DNA of 64,000 nt, taken from Hyalella azteca. Its lineage: Eukaryota; Arthropoda; Malacostraca; Amphipoda; Hyalellidae. A program made the translations under genes and the position numbers. The notes below the pieces were generated by a model that saw only the letters and a list, made by a program, of their open reading frames with translations, was not told the origin of the DNA and ran no database searches. Positions 52,740-64,000 of this stretch are shown here, in pieces. The DNA lies in assembly GCF_000764305.2 (NCBI RefSeq), contig NW_025941463.1, positions 419,841 through 483,840 of the forward strand, given 5' to 3'. How positions within the stretch are numbered: the first letter of the stretch is position 1; each line of letters opens with the position of its first letter.

Positions 52740-55700
52740 GGCATGTGTTCACTGATAACATAAAAAAAACTCGAATTTATTTTTTGCTAAAAAATGCGTG
52801 AATTTATCACTTTATTGTCCAATATTGAAGAAGGTTATTAAGAATTCATGCTAATATATTTACTAAGGAATAATTTTAAATAATAAGCCTATAAATTACT
52901 CAAGGAAAGAATGTATTTATTTTTATATTAGGCATTTGTGTTGTTATCTTCACTACTAGGAGTTGAATCCTTCTAATATCTGATACACTATTTAATGATA
53001 TAACTGAACCATCATCTTGCAATACACGATTGTGATCAATGGTTATTTAATAAATACAAAGAAGGAAAGTAAATTCATACTGAAAGCAACCTTTCATTTT
53101 CAATTCATTTACACTCTAACAAATCTCTATCAAACTCTTAAAAATCACCACATTTACAATAATTGTACGCGATTTTTATTCACATGGAAATATGCCGACA
53201 TTAACAGACCGTTTTTTCGCTTATTAATTCTTGAATATCCAAGTCTGTGATCTTAAGATAATCTTATGCTGCATATAGAATATATTCTTGCATAAATCAT
53301 CGGGGTCGCATCCAATTTTTTTAATTCAATAGGTGATATTTTTTTAATAAGCGACAGCGCGCTATGATAGTTAAATGTTCGTAGCAAAGTCCGTGGAGTT
53401 TTGCGAGCAATGCGCCCCATGTGCAAGTTTTCCCTAAATTTTGCATATTTATTGTGAAAGAAAATATTACTGCTTTAAATCAATGCTTTATTATTGCTTC
53501 ATTTAAATAGTGTATAACTTTATTTAAGTTCTCATTGGCTATTACTATGTTACAGGAATAAAGATATATTGCAATATTAGCAAATCAAATTGTATTGGTA
53601 TAAATTTCATGAAGTATCCATATATATTATATATTGATTATTATGAATATATGAATAAATTTCAAATTTTTTATGAATCAATTATGCATGGAATGACGGC
53701 CTATGCAATAATTGCATAGGCTGAACGTACAGCGTACTACCAGCGCCGCTGTCGTGCATGCACTGAATGCGCAGAAAAACAAACGATCCGTTCGTGTAGA
53801 GACATTTCAGGGAAATTTTACGCATATTTTCCCTAAAGACAACATGGTTTCATCTCTATAGGGTAATTTGAACAACAGAGACCTAAATGGTCTAAAAAGA
53901 TATTTTTGGAGATCTGTGCAGAATTTACATAATCTTTAACAAAATTGATGGCAGCCGCCAAAAATCAAAAAATTTGCAGTGCAATTATGATTAAATGTTA
54001 TAAACTTAAATTGAAAGTACATAAAATCGAGCAATGTAAATGGTCGTTAAAAAAACAACTTGAAAAAATCTTATAAAATGAATTGTTTTCTAGAATGTGT
54101 AAGACATTATTTAAGAGCTTCTGTTTCGTTGCTCCTGGCCTACGAATTGAAAAAAAATTATTTAAATGCAAGTTCCTGTGAACTTTTGCCGTTAAATAAA
54201 AATGCGCCGTCGTTAATTACACGCACTTTACGACTGTGGCGTGACACGCTTAACCTGGCAGCGCTCTTTAACCTGACACGCGTGACCGGGAGTTCACGAT
54301 CAAAGCTATACGTGAAGGTAAAGGCTGATTACGGTGAAGTTCTATTCAATTTTATTGCATACTTAAAATTACAAATTATTTTCCGACATAAAATTTTCAA
54401 AGTTTTCACGTGAGTTGATTTTCTTGAAATCATTTAAGGTTTTACATTATTTACCGCTAAAGATTCATCACCGTTAATTCTTTTTTGAGTTCAGACTATT
54501 CCAAGACTGTCTGCACTCAGACAGTCCTGAAGTTATCCTGGGGATATCCTAGTTTATTTTAAGTACATTCTATACTAATTTTTATTAGGTGTTACTAGCG
54601 ACTAAGGACTAACTAGGGCTGGAGGCTGGGTAGGGACTATAGTCGAATTAAAGAACTTTTTAATTACAAGTGCAATTTTCTAAAGAGAATATGATCCTTT
54701 TCAGGATATATTACAAGATAACTAAACTTTTGTGTGCTTTAATCAATGAAATAAATTTACAATGCGTGTGGGTTGGAGTTTTAGGTTGAAGTTTCATAAT
54801 ACGTTGCCATGCAGACATTTTTATAAGTTCTGACCACGAAAATCGTGTTTTCTCTATTTCAGCTTATTTCATATCAATATTTTCATTAACTTTATACATA
54901 TATCAATTAATGGCAAGATTAAATGCATCCAAGATATATTCACAGTTTATTTTGCTGTTAAAAACCCCATGAAATGAGAAAGTGACTCATATCGCCCCCC
55001 ACGACTCCGCGTACACCACTCTCGACCGCCAGACGCGCACTGACCTCGCGCTCACTCACCAACCGCGTACAGGGCAGAAAATTCTTGGGATTTTCTCGCA
55101 ATGTTTGTAGAATAATTTGATAATTGCTGGGATCTTTGCGAAATTAGAAGCATTTCAATAATATTAATAATTTAACAAGAAATTTATAAATTTTTCCATT
55201 CATAAATTATTTCCAAAAAGTCATTATTTACTTAAAACTCTGCTGAAATTTTCACATTTTTCCATTTCAATGTTAGTAATAATACATTGAAATAGTTTTT
55301 CAACTAATACAAATTTTGCAATTTGTTTCAGCATGTAAAATTAATAGATTTGAAACATTGTATACCTAGACTAAAATCAATTCATATATAGAAGATTTGA
55401 ATATTGAAAATTATATAGTCAATTAAAATAGTTGTTGGATAGGCAATAATATACTGAAGTCACCCATAGAAAATCTTTTAATTTTCAACGTCGCAGTCCT
55501 TGCGTATTTATGCGTCACATGAGCTCTCCCTACAGATGAGAATTAGATTCAATTTTAATCGAACCGATACAATTTACATTAATTAAAGTTAATTCTAATT
55601 AGAAGAACGTACCATCAAGTTTTTTTGTGTTGTTCGTGTGTAACATGTCCCACAGAATGCAATCAAAAGGTAGTTAATTTTAATTTTATCTTCTCTCCCA

Positions 55701-55850
55701 AAAAGGAGGGAGACATTTGCCATTATTTTGTCCAACATATTTTTTTAGGTGACGTCTTCACGGTACGAACTTCTTAAAGTTACGGTCACCGCAGGCTACG
55801 GCCGCCGTATAGTCCTGAATGTTACAGCGCCAGCCACGCATAGCTGACGT
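52740..55850. other. Intergenic sequence, no gene recognised
   Basis: AT-rich. Contains an 11-bp-arm palindrome around 53699-53721 (GCCTATGCAAT) and a 9-bp-stem hairpin at 54505-54526. The 117-aa frame at 54060-54413 has no recognisable motif. Confidence 0.5.
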
Positions 55851-55859
55851 TTACTGGAG

Positions 55860-56040
55860 AATACATGGATACCAGATGTGCAGGTAGGAATACCATAGAT
55901 ACGAGATGTTCAGGTAGGAATACCATAGATACGAGATGTTCAGGTAGGAATACCATAGAGACGAGATGTTCAGGTAGGAATACCATAGAGACGAGATGTT
56001 CAGGTAGGAATACCATAGAGACGATATGTTCAGGTAAGAA
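55860..56040. repeat. 30-bp minisatellite (ATACGAGATGTTCAGGTAGG)
   Basis: Six copies of ATACGAGATGTTCAGGTAGG plus AATACCATAG. Each unit has CAG|GTAGGA on the plus strand, resembling a donor site, but no exon is identified. Confidence 0.94.
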
Positions 56041-56230
56041 TCACTCAAAAAAACAAATGTTCCATGTTGTACAAATATTGACACATTTTCTCACCAACAG
56101 CGCGAGCAGATTGCAGGCGTAGCACTGATACGCTCTTTTGCCTGGCCAAATTGAGTCAGGATGACCCACACAATGACATGAAGTGTATCATTAATTGTGT
56201 ATTGTCGCATTCATTTAATTGAGTGTAAGA
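56041..56230. mobile_element. TA-type foldback MITE, copy 11
   Basis: TCACTCAAAAAAACA at the left and TTGAGTG|TA at the right, with GTAGCACTGATACGCTCTTT and TCAGGATGACCCACACAATG inside. Confidence 0.8.
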
Positions 56231-56629
56231 CCTGTTGATATAATCCAGATAATAAATAAAATAAATAAAGCGGAAAAAACGAATAATAGATTAATCAGAT
56301 TAGATAATTACAAGCCAATTAGATATTAATCGACTAATTAGATTAGATATTTACAGGACAAGTAGACAATAATCTAATAATTAGAATAAATATGTACAAG
56401 ACAATCAAATAAATTACGTAAACAAAGCAGGTAAACACGCGTGTTAAAGTTAGCCCCCGAGTGCAGCTGTGGTTCCCTCAAGTGTAAACAAGAGGAGCTT
56501 TGTACACAACCCCTGGGTAAATATCCCCACATGAGGAGGGGGTGAGCATCCCCCTGGGGAGGGGGTGGTATCCTCCTTTCTCGGAATTTATTTATTCGTT
56601 TTCATTATTTCTTCTGTGATTATCGGATC

Positions 56630-56720
56630 TACGATAATCTTGAGATCTACGATGATCTTCAGATCTACTATGATCCTAAGATCTAGGATGATCGTAGGTA
56701 TTTGGATTATCAAGGATCTT
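56630..56720. repeat. ~17-bp repeat (GATCTACGATGATCTT)
   Basis: Six diverged copies rich in GATC. Confidence 0.8.
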
Positions 56721-57385
56721 ACGACGAAAATGCAATTTTAAGTTTAACTAAAGACTTAATTAGGTGGAACGGTGGATTTATTCGGGGCTGTTTATCCGTG
56801 GTAAATTGGTCGAGAGTTGCGGTTCTAAATTGGATTAATGGTTGGATTGAATTAATGGTTTGATTGGATTAATGGTTTGGAATATTAATTACTTGATTAG
56901 ATTGACGGTTTTATTAGACCATCAACAGGCGTACGTCCATTGTTTTATATAAGAGATCCACAGACTGGTGCACTCGCATCTGTCCGATGTTTCGAAGGCT
57001 GGTTTCAGAATAAAAAATAAAAATAATTATAATTCAATAATAATATAAATGAAATAATGGTCATTGTTAAGAAATTTTGATTTGCAAATAATATGGTAAA
57101 TGTTATATTTTTCGATAGTTAAACCTTAACTGAGGTGGTTTCGTATCACTAGAAATGTGTGAACAATTAGACTCATTTCAATAGAGACCGACTATTGAGC
57201 GGCGGTGTTAAATGTATTTCATTTAGATAGAATTCATCTAAAAAAAAAAGAAATTCAGTTTTTTATCTCACTTGTAAATGTCGACATGTGTTTGTTTGAG
57301 GCGCATAGCTGCTTTGAAGCTCCAACCGTTTGGCAGCGGAGCGACAGCTGTATGGGGCAGCAGATGTAAGCGCCCATACAACAGA
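56721..57385. other. Intergenic sequence, no gene seen
   Basis: No recognisable coding or RNA feature; includes TTAATGGTTTGATTGGA repeats at 56825-56890. Confidence 0.5.
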
Positions 57386-57389
57386 TGCT

Positions 57390-57660
57390 ATTTACATCTG
57401 CTGCTGGTACTGTGCATCTGCTGCTACTGTGCATCTGCTGCTACTGTGCATCTGCTCCTACTGTGCATCTGCTGCTACTGTGCATCTGCTGCTACAGTGC
57501 ATCTGCTAGCTACTATGCATCTGCTGCTACTCTGCATCTGCTGCTATGCTGCTACTGTGCATCTGCTGCTACTGTGCATCTGCTGCTACTGTGCATCTGC
57601 TGCTACAGTGCATCTGCTGCTACTGTGCATCTGCCGCTGCTGTGCATCTGCTTTGTGTAG
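57390..57660. repeat. 18-bp repeat (CTACTGTGCATCTGCTGC)
   Basis: About 15 copies of GCTACTGTGCATCTGCTG. Related GCATCTGCTGCTA fragments persist weakly to about 58440. The HLLLLCICCYCASA frames are by-products. Confidence 0.93.
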
Positions 57661-58599
57661 CTATATAGCTGCAGGCATCAGATGTTGTTGCCTGTTTGTT
57701 TGTCTATTTGTTGCTTGTATGTACATCTTCAGTAGCCGTTAAATCGCTGGGTGATACTTATGTAATTATGTATAGCTCTACTCGGGTATTATTTGACCGG
57801 GAGGTTAAATTGATATAGAAAAATACACTGAGTTTTTACACGTAGATTTCACAGAACGGATATTTACATTCGTGAAGTTTAGTCTGCACCAGCCCCTATC
57901 CAAACATAAATGAAAAGACTGCGGAAAACTCGAAAAGTGAATGGAACAATAACTATTGAAACTTAAGATTATCACTGATTTAGATATATTAATATTAGTG
58001 CCTAACAGCATCTGTTATTGTCGCTTACGTTATGATAGTGCTTCTGAATGCAAGTGCTTTGGTTCCAATTAGTAGCTACTGCTTGAATATTTTCAGCTAT
58101 ATTTATTATATGCTCCTACAAATGCACCTATATACGTACTGCTGCTCTCGTAGCTGCCTTGCTGCTGCTTGTACAACTGTTAATATAAATGCTAATCAAA
58201 TATTTGCAACTGCATTCATCAGATGCCCCCTAGCTCAGGTGCACTTACTGCTACTCGTGCAGCTGTTGTTCAAATATTTGCAGACACATTTCTCAAGTGC
58301 ATCGCTTCACCACTTCTGTCAGATATCTGCTCAAGATGAGTAGATTTTTAAACCTGTGCAAATTTGCAGCAGCTGTCAACTCCTACAAGCTCTCTGCTAC
58401 AGCTGTCACTGCACACATCTGCTACGTACGGCAGCTATAATAAGAGTATACATCTGCTACAAGGTCGTATAACGCGTCTCATAACATAGACAGATGTAGA
58501 AATCAGCTTCTGATCATCTAGAATGATACAGGAAAGCGGAAAGCGTTGATAGACAGTGACAGAGAAACGAACTATACAATCACAGTATTTATTTATACA

Positions 58600-59920
58600 A
58601 AACTTTTATTTCAATAATACCTGTAATCAAGAAAAAATTTCACGTACTGCACTCAAGCGATCAGTTCTGATGCGGAAGAAGGGTAATTATAATGGAAAAT
58701 ATTTCCGAAAATAATTTTTATTTTCAAATTGAGTCACTGTCACATTAATTCACTGTCAGTCACTAATCTCTCTTAATCCATCCTCATTCATTCATTTTCA
58801 TTCATAGAATTTCATTTACTGACCATCACGATAGACGTGACATTACATCGCCCATCCTGAAACTAAATCTTATAACACGAAAAAATAATACGCCAAGCTT
58901 TCCGCCCACTAAAATGATCAAAAAATGGAAAAATGGAAATATTGCAACGTGCTAAAAACACCAAAAAAGAGATAATTTCTTCCACCGTTAGAAAATACAC
59001 TAAAAATGAGAGCGAATTTTTTATTGTGGGTTAAAAATATGGGACGCAGTATAGACCCCTACATAGCCCTTGCCCACAATTCAATATCTATTCCTTTCCG
59101 CTCGTAATCACGCTAGAGGGCATATTAGCCTGTGCGATTACAGCCAACTGACATTAAGCCACCGAAGCAACAGCCGTGGGCAAATAGCCAAACTGTTGCG
59201 TGCTTGTATTATACACAGCCTGGCGTATTCGCGGCTTTTGAAAATAAGCGCCCGACATAACAGCGCCGTTACGTTACAGCCACTGCTTCATGGCGCTCTA
59301 CTCCACAATGATCCGGCGTGGCCTGCGACCAGTAAGGCTTACGGCGTGTGTAAGAAGTGATAGTACGGGGTAAAATTCTCTGGAGTAGGACCTGTTGACA
59401 ATTGACTATTTGATTCAGCAGGCTGTGGAGTGAGGTAGGTGTTGCTTAAAGTTGGTGTGGGGAGATGACTCAGTTACCTACAGCTTCTTGGGTGTGAGCT
59501 GAGTTTAGTTATTGCATTATAGGGTATTTGAGGTGTAGGGCTGCGCTCCCCACGGGGCTATCTTTGCCAAAATTCGCACTCGATTTACATTCCTTTCCGT
59601 GGGTATTTTAAAAAAGTATTTAACGCCTAATATAATGCTCATATCTCTAGAAAGCATAGCAGCCTATGGAATCAACTGCTCCAAATAGTAGCGCCTTATG
59701 TACACAGCCACCACTTAGACATGCTGAAGGTAAGCATGGCAAAACTGCATCTGGCCAAACCTCCTCCAGCCTAGCCTCATCTAGCCTAACCTACGCAAGT
59801 TGCAATTTTCCTTCACCCAAAACAAACCTGAGAGGACCTGACAGAACCTCATTGGCTGCATTAAGTTAGAAAGGCTGTTCATGTGAACTGGTAAAACTAG
59901 TCCTTGATTGCGAAAAGGCT
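58600..59920. other. Intergenic sequence, no gene recognised
   Basis: Composition shifts to a more balanced GC content from about 59000. Several short plus-strand frames are open but lack recognisable motifs. Confidence 0.45.
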
Positions 59921-59924
59921 GTGA

Positions 59925-60170
59925 GCAAGACGGTTGTGAATAGGTTAGGTCGGATTAGGTGCAGCCAAACGCGGAACTATCTGCTTGTGAGCGAGCATGC
60001 TTAGGTATGGGTTGAAGACCTACGACGTTATTATCTTTGAGAAGTGTGTCCCTGATCTGTATTAAAGTGTTGAAGCGTAGTCTACGTCTTTTAGTTCTGT
60101 GGCTGAATAAAGTTATTACTTGCTGAGGCTAGGTGTTGGCGTCAGGAGTTAATGGTTATTCTAGAGTTAA
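59925..60170. repeat. Segmental duplication, copy A (partial)
   Basis: Shares GAGCATGCTTAGG..GGGTT, GTAGTCTACGTCTTTTAGTT and TTGCTGAGGCTAGGTGTTGG with copies B and C. Confidence 0.65.
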
Positions 60171-60199
60171 ATTTGTGGCATTTGGCTGCGCCCCGTCGC

Positions 60200-60375
60200 A
60201 ACCTTGCTTCACTTGTGTTTAGTACCAGAGTCTTGTCCGTTGAAGTAATGCCTTACATGTGCTTAGGATGAGCATCTGGCCCAGTAATTTAGTACCTCAC
60301 ATGTGCATAGGACCAGCGTCTTGTCCAGTGTTGGAATGCCTCACATGTACTTTGGACCGGCATCTTGTTAAGTTA
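60200..60375. repeat. ~53-bp tandem repeat (CTCACATGTGCATAGGACCA)
   Basis: Three to four diverged copies of TACCTCACATGTGCATAGGA plus CCAGCGTCTTGTCCAG. Confidence 0.75.
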
Positions 60376-60424
60376 TGTAATGTCCTTCTGTCTAATTTTG
60401 AAATTGTAATCTTAGTTGAGCTTT

Positions 60425-61105
60425 CATGCCATAATTTACTACCTATGGGCTGTTTTGGGAAAACATGCTTCAGTATGTAGGTATGGATTTAATATCTCAT
60501 TCCCTCATATTCTCATATGTATCATATGACGTACAGAGAGTAATTTCAGGTACTTCTACGGAGTTTTCGCGCAATCTGAGGTATGAATCAGTGGTCGAGA
60601 TTTGGTGATAAATAGATCGTCAGTGATGCTGACGATCTGATAGATCCCACAAAGCCGCCAAACAGTGTTTGGCAAGCTATGTGTGCCATTAGTTTAATCT
60701 TTGCCTAACCTACTACCGTTGCCCGAATGATCGAACATCAACCGATTGCAATCTGAACGGACTTAACCTAACTTTCTTGCTGCATTAAAGTCGAGAGGAG
60801 GGACATGTGGACAAGCAGAGCGGGTCATCAGCTTAAAATAGGATGAGAGTCCAGGCAATGCTAGTAGGTGAGACCAGAGTTGGTTAGGTTAGATGTGGCT
60901 ATGATAATGCTTGAATTGAGCACGCTTAGGAGAGGCTGGGTTTGGAATAACGGCGCTATTAGCTTCAAGCAGGAGAGAATTAGTAAGGCTCATTGTATTC
61001 AAGTGTAGTCTGCGGCTTCTGGCCCTGAGGCTGAGTGTACGTAGTTTTTGCCTGCTGAGGCAAGACGTTGGCTCCAGGGATAAGTTAAGAGTAAGATTCA
61101 TGGCC
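60425..61105. repeat. Segmental duplication, copy B
   Basis: Pairs with 61130-61735 in the same order: AATTTACTACCT, GACGTACAGAGAGTAATTTC, CAGTGGTCGAGATTTGGTGA, GTCCAGGCAATGC, GCTTGAATTGAGCACGCTTA and TTCTGGCCCTGAGGCTGAGT. Confidence 0.8.
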
Positions 61106-61129
61106 CAATGCGTCCATTATTTACTTCTA

Positions 61130-61735
61130 AGCGGTAATTTACTACCTTTCCCTTTTTGGGAAATTTTTTTAACTGTGTATGGGTTTAATAATATTTTCTC
61201 GCGTATTTTCAAATGTAGCTAATGACGTATAGAAATTAAATTCAGGTACATCTGTGGAGATATCTGCATTCTGAGATATGAAACGGTGGTCGAGAATAGA
61301 TGGTAAATGGATGGTCAGTGACGCAAATGCATCGGATTCCCGTTGTCCGACTCTCCACCTAAGCAAACTTGAATGGACTTAAAATGGCCATATTGGCTGC
61401 GGAAAGTGGAGAGGCGGGGCAAACGAACGGGCATAGCGGATCATTGATTGAAAGAAGGAGAGGAGTCCGGGTAACGCGAATAGGCTAGGCTACAGTTGGT
61501 TATGTCAGATATGATTATGCCAGTGCTTGAATTTAGCATGCTTAAGCGGTGCTTGTGGACACAGTGCCCTGATGAGTTCTAACAGTCAGGAACTGGACTG
61601 GCGTACAGGGTTCTAGCGCATTCTGTGGCTTCTAGCTTTGAGTCTGAGTGTGGTTAGTGCTTGCTGAGGTAAGGCTTTCGCTTCAGGGCTAACTGAGTTT
61701 GGAAATTGCCAACTTAATGATTTTTTGGTGATTTT
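61130..61735. repeat. Segmental duplication, copy C
   Basis: AATTTACTACCT, GACGTATAGAAATTAAATTC, CGGTGGTCGAGAATAGATGG, GTCCGGGTAACGC, GCTTGAATTTAGCATGCTTA and TTCTAGCTTTGAGTCTGAGT, diverged from copy B by roughly 20-25% by eye. Confidence 0.8.
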
Positions 61736-62150
61736 TGGACAGTGCCTATCTAATTCGATTTCATTCATATAGATCCTGTACAAGAGATATTTTCTGTTAG
61801 TGACACTGACAATTGCGGCATTAATGCTGCTGTTGCATGAAATAACTTCAATTCGTTTCAACAATTCCGCTCCGCAGAAGTTCCGCCCAGTAGTTCAGCA
61901 TTGCTTGACATTCAAATGGCAGAAAGCCATTTCATTGTTCTTCTCTCTGATCCTAAGTGATTCATTAAGGACATATCTCGCAATAGGATGCATACTGGAG
62001 ATCAGCACAGCACAAATGCACACTGACTTCATTTTTATTACCGCAGATAAGCACAATGGAAGGACTAGTATAAAACTAGGTGTTGTTAAGCCCTTAGAGT
62101 ATCCGAATCGTGATTAATAAAGTAGCAGAGAAGACAACCTGGGATCCCAC

Positions 62151-63287
62151 ATGGCTGGAAGTCATAGTAGTGGAAAGCCTTTCAAGTTTCCGCATTGTGA
62201 GTACTCCAGTACTCGACAGCAATCTGTACAACGCCACATTGATGCAAAACATGGCGTTGAATCAAGGGAGTTATCGGCAGTGGATCATGAAATTCCCTAT
62301 TCATGTCAGCAATGTGATTTTTATTGTTCTACAGTTGAAGAATTTGAAACTCACGTGGCATACGTACATTCAATTGAAATTTTGTTCAGGTGTCCGGAGT
62401 GTGAGTACTCCAGTGGCCAAGAAGAGAACCTGATATCCCATATGGCTAGCGAGCATCGTAACGAGAAGCCTTTCAAATGTCCGTATTGTGAGTACTCCAG
62501 CAACCGAAAACAATCTGTACTACGCCACATAGCTACAAAACATGGCGTTGAATCAAGCAAGTTATCGTCGGTGGCTCATAAGATTCGCTATTCATGTCAG
62601 CAATGTGATTTCTATTGTTATACAGGAGAAGAATTGGAAATTCACGTGGAATCCATACATTCTACTGAAATTTTGTTCAGGTGTCCGCAATGTGAGTACT
62701 CCAGTGGCAGAGAAGAGAACCTAAAATCCCACATGATTCTCAAGCATCGTGGTGAAAAGCCATTCAAGTGTCCGCATTGTGAGTACTCTAGTGGCAGAGA
62801 AGAGAACCTAAAATCCCACATGGTGCTCAAGCATCGTGGTGAAAAGCCATTCAAGTGTCCGCATTGTGAGTACTCCAGTGGCAGAGAAGAGAACCTAAAA
62901 TCCCACATGGTGCTCAAGCATCGTGGTGAAAAGCCATTCAAGTGTCCGCATTGTGAGTACGCCAGTAGTCGACAATATCACCTGAAATCCCACATGGCTA
63001 GCAAGCATAATGGTGAAAAGCCTTTCAAGTGCCAGCAATGTGAGTACGCATGTAAACGAAAGCGATACCTGAAATACCACGTGGCTGCTAAACATAGGGA
63101 TGAAAAGCTGTTCAAGTGTCATGAGTGTGGGAGCACGTGTAAATTAAAAACCGCCTTGATATCTCATATTGCATACATGCATTCAAGTGAAAAGCCCTAC
63201 AATTGTGCGGAATGCGGGTACTCGTGTTTTCGAAAATATCACTTGCAACGCCACGTGGAAGCCAAGCACTCAAATAGACAACCCTAA
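62151..63287 (+). CDS. C2H2 zinc-finger protein (about 12 fingers)
   Basis: A 378-aa ORF almost entirely of C2H2 fingers joined by H.GEKPF-type linkers, implying a nuclear nucleic-acid-binding protein. Its first finger (FKFPHCEYSS, residues about 10-33) has lost the first Cys to Phe. Fingers 1-3 with the long linker GVES.ELS.V.H.I repeat as fingers 4-6, a three-finger block duplication. Fingers 6-8 share FKCPHCEYSSGREENLKSHM almost exactly, a recent 84-bp amplification. The C-terminal fingers are more diverged (YNCAECGYSCFRKYHLQRHV last). Upstream of the ATG the same frame reads SSREDNLGSH, the tail of another finger, back to a stop at about 62115. The real exon therefore probably begins at a splice acceptor there with more fingers in an upstream exon, and ATG 62151 is only the first Met. 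The stop is at 63285. Confidence 0.85.
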   Translation: MAGSHSSGKPFKFPHCEYSSTRQQSVQRHIDAKHGVESRELSAVDHEIPYSCQQCDFYCSTVEEFETHVAYVHSIEILFRCPECEYSSGQEENLISHMASEHRNEKPFKCPYCEYSSNRKQSVLRHIATKHGVESSKLSSVAHKIRYSCQQCDFYCYTGEELEIHVESIHSTEILFRCPQCEYSSGREENLKSHMILKHRGEKPFKCPHCEYSSGREENLKSHMVLKHRGEKPFKCPHCEYSSGREENLKSHMVLKHRGEKPFKCPHCEYASSRQYHLKSHMASKHNGEKPFKCQQCEYACKRKRYLKYHVAAKHRDEKLFKCHECGSTCKLKTALISHIAYMHSSEKPYNCAECGYSCFRKYHLQRHVEAKHSNRQP

Positions 63288-63426
63288 ATCTGTTTGAAAA
63301 ATTAGCCGAAAACAAGACGTGGATCTTCACTTGTCATTCGAAGAAAGCCACCACGTCTATCCTTTATATAAGTAACTATGGAAAGTCTAAAGGGATAGGG
63401 ATGTTATTCTGAGTTGGATTACCATG

Positions 63427-63432
63427 AATAAA
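63427..63432 (+). promoter_or_regulatory. Candidate poly(A) signal AATAAA of the zinc-finger gene
   Basis: AATAAA lies 140 bp after the stop codon on the coding strand. No other evidence for the 3' end. Confidence 0.5.
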
Positions 63433-64000
63433 ATTCCTCCCATCCGTCTACTAATACCCATGGGAAGTTTTGACTTCGTAGGTGTGGAATTCAAGCACTA
63501 ACCTTGGTTGTGTTCTGCCAAGTATTCAAAAAGATGCTGTAACAACTAACAAATTGAATGAAGGAATAATTCTGGGTTTAATATCGTATGTTAGCAATTG
63601 CATGGATAAATTTTCTACGGATTTTTATAGTTTCGGAAAGTCATGATTGAATTGGGATACAATTCGACTCAACCAGCCACGAAAACTTTGTGTACACTAA
63701 CGGAGTAAAAAATGTTGTTTTCGCGGGAGAATAAATACATTTCTTGCTCTGACTGCAAAGGCAGCAATGTCATCGGCACTTGTTCGAAGCTCATGCATGG
63801 TGGAAATGCTGACAAAACAATCGCTCATTGAGACATTCGTGGTCAAAAGTCTCAAAACCCTCTTATATATACTTTTGTGATGGGTGAAAACTTCCGGAAA
63901 TGAAAACCGAGTAGAATACAAGTTGAATGATCACGGTGTGTTAATACAAATTTTCTTTCTTGTGATCACGGATATGCGATGTTGGAAAGTCATCTTAATA
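63433..64000. other. Sequence downstream of the zinc-finger gene, no gene seen
   Basis: Short frames only; nothing recognisable. Confidence 0.5.

Noticed and set aside
54060..54413. 117-aa plus-strand ORF
   Set aside because: No motif, AT-biased codons, no splice or poly(A) context; length is within chance for 64 kb.
57278..57742. 154-aa Leu/Cys-rich plus-strand ORF resembling a membrane protein
   Set aside because: Produced by the 18-bp GCTACTGTGCATCTGCTG repeat.

Overview
This is an animal, almost certainly arthropod, nuclear genome window. It is AT-rich, its coding exons are small with GT-AG introns, and it carries LINE and MITE remnants and a very high load of minisatellites. The order is not settled; insect or crustacean fits best. 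The window is a scaffold, not finished sequence: it has two N gaps (4236-4280 and 42568-43423), one isolated N (2041), and Nextera mate-pair junction adapter left inside the assembly at 2017-2112 and 52621-52658.

The main gene is a calpain (Ca2+-dependent cysteine protease) on the minus strand. It runs from an ATG at 40621 down to at least 343 and leaves the window at its 3' end. Most of the coding exons fall inside repeat-derived open frames and had to be pieced together from splice sites and reading phase. Fourteen exons from 40621 to 25572 join without a stop into 434 codons. They encode an unusual modular, glycine-rich N-terminal region: twelve introns in a row are phase 2, and five exons are exactly 87 bp. 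Each module is a Gly/Gln-rich linker followed by a short hydrophobic segment. An acidic stretch follows (20660-19017), then the start of the protease domain (6046-5867, 3756-3687, 477-343). The exon that should carry the catalytic Cys (the DCW motif) is absent, exactly where the assembly is chimeric.

Several calpain introns carry tandem arrays made from their own splice junction. Four 5' splice sites are amplified (exon ends at 5867, 19017, 25572, 34207) and one 3' splice site (exon start at 35754). A sixth array starts immediately after the donor at 28534. This repeated link between exon edges and minisatellites is the most unusual feature of the window.

Elsewhere: 1-300 is a complete hAT-like MITE with 8-bp target duplications. 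The 13-kb calpain intron 6047-19016 contains a self-contained 245-aa ORF (9671-10408, minus) with PTGFGAQPP repeats. About eleven copies of one TA-flanked foldback MITE family are scattered through the window. A decayed LINE 3' end lies at 41030-41760. From 42.2 to 47 kb are long satellite arrays, and 47-58.6 kb is mostly AT-rich sequence without recognisable genes. From 58.6 to 62 kb there is a diverged segmental duplication. A C2H2 zinc-finger gene (62151-63287, plus) with about 12 fingers closes the window; its first exon boundary is uncertain.
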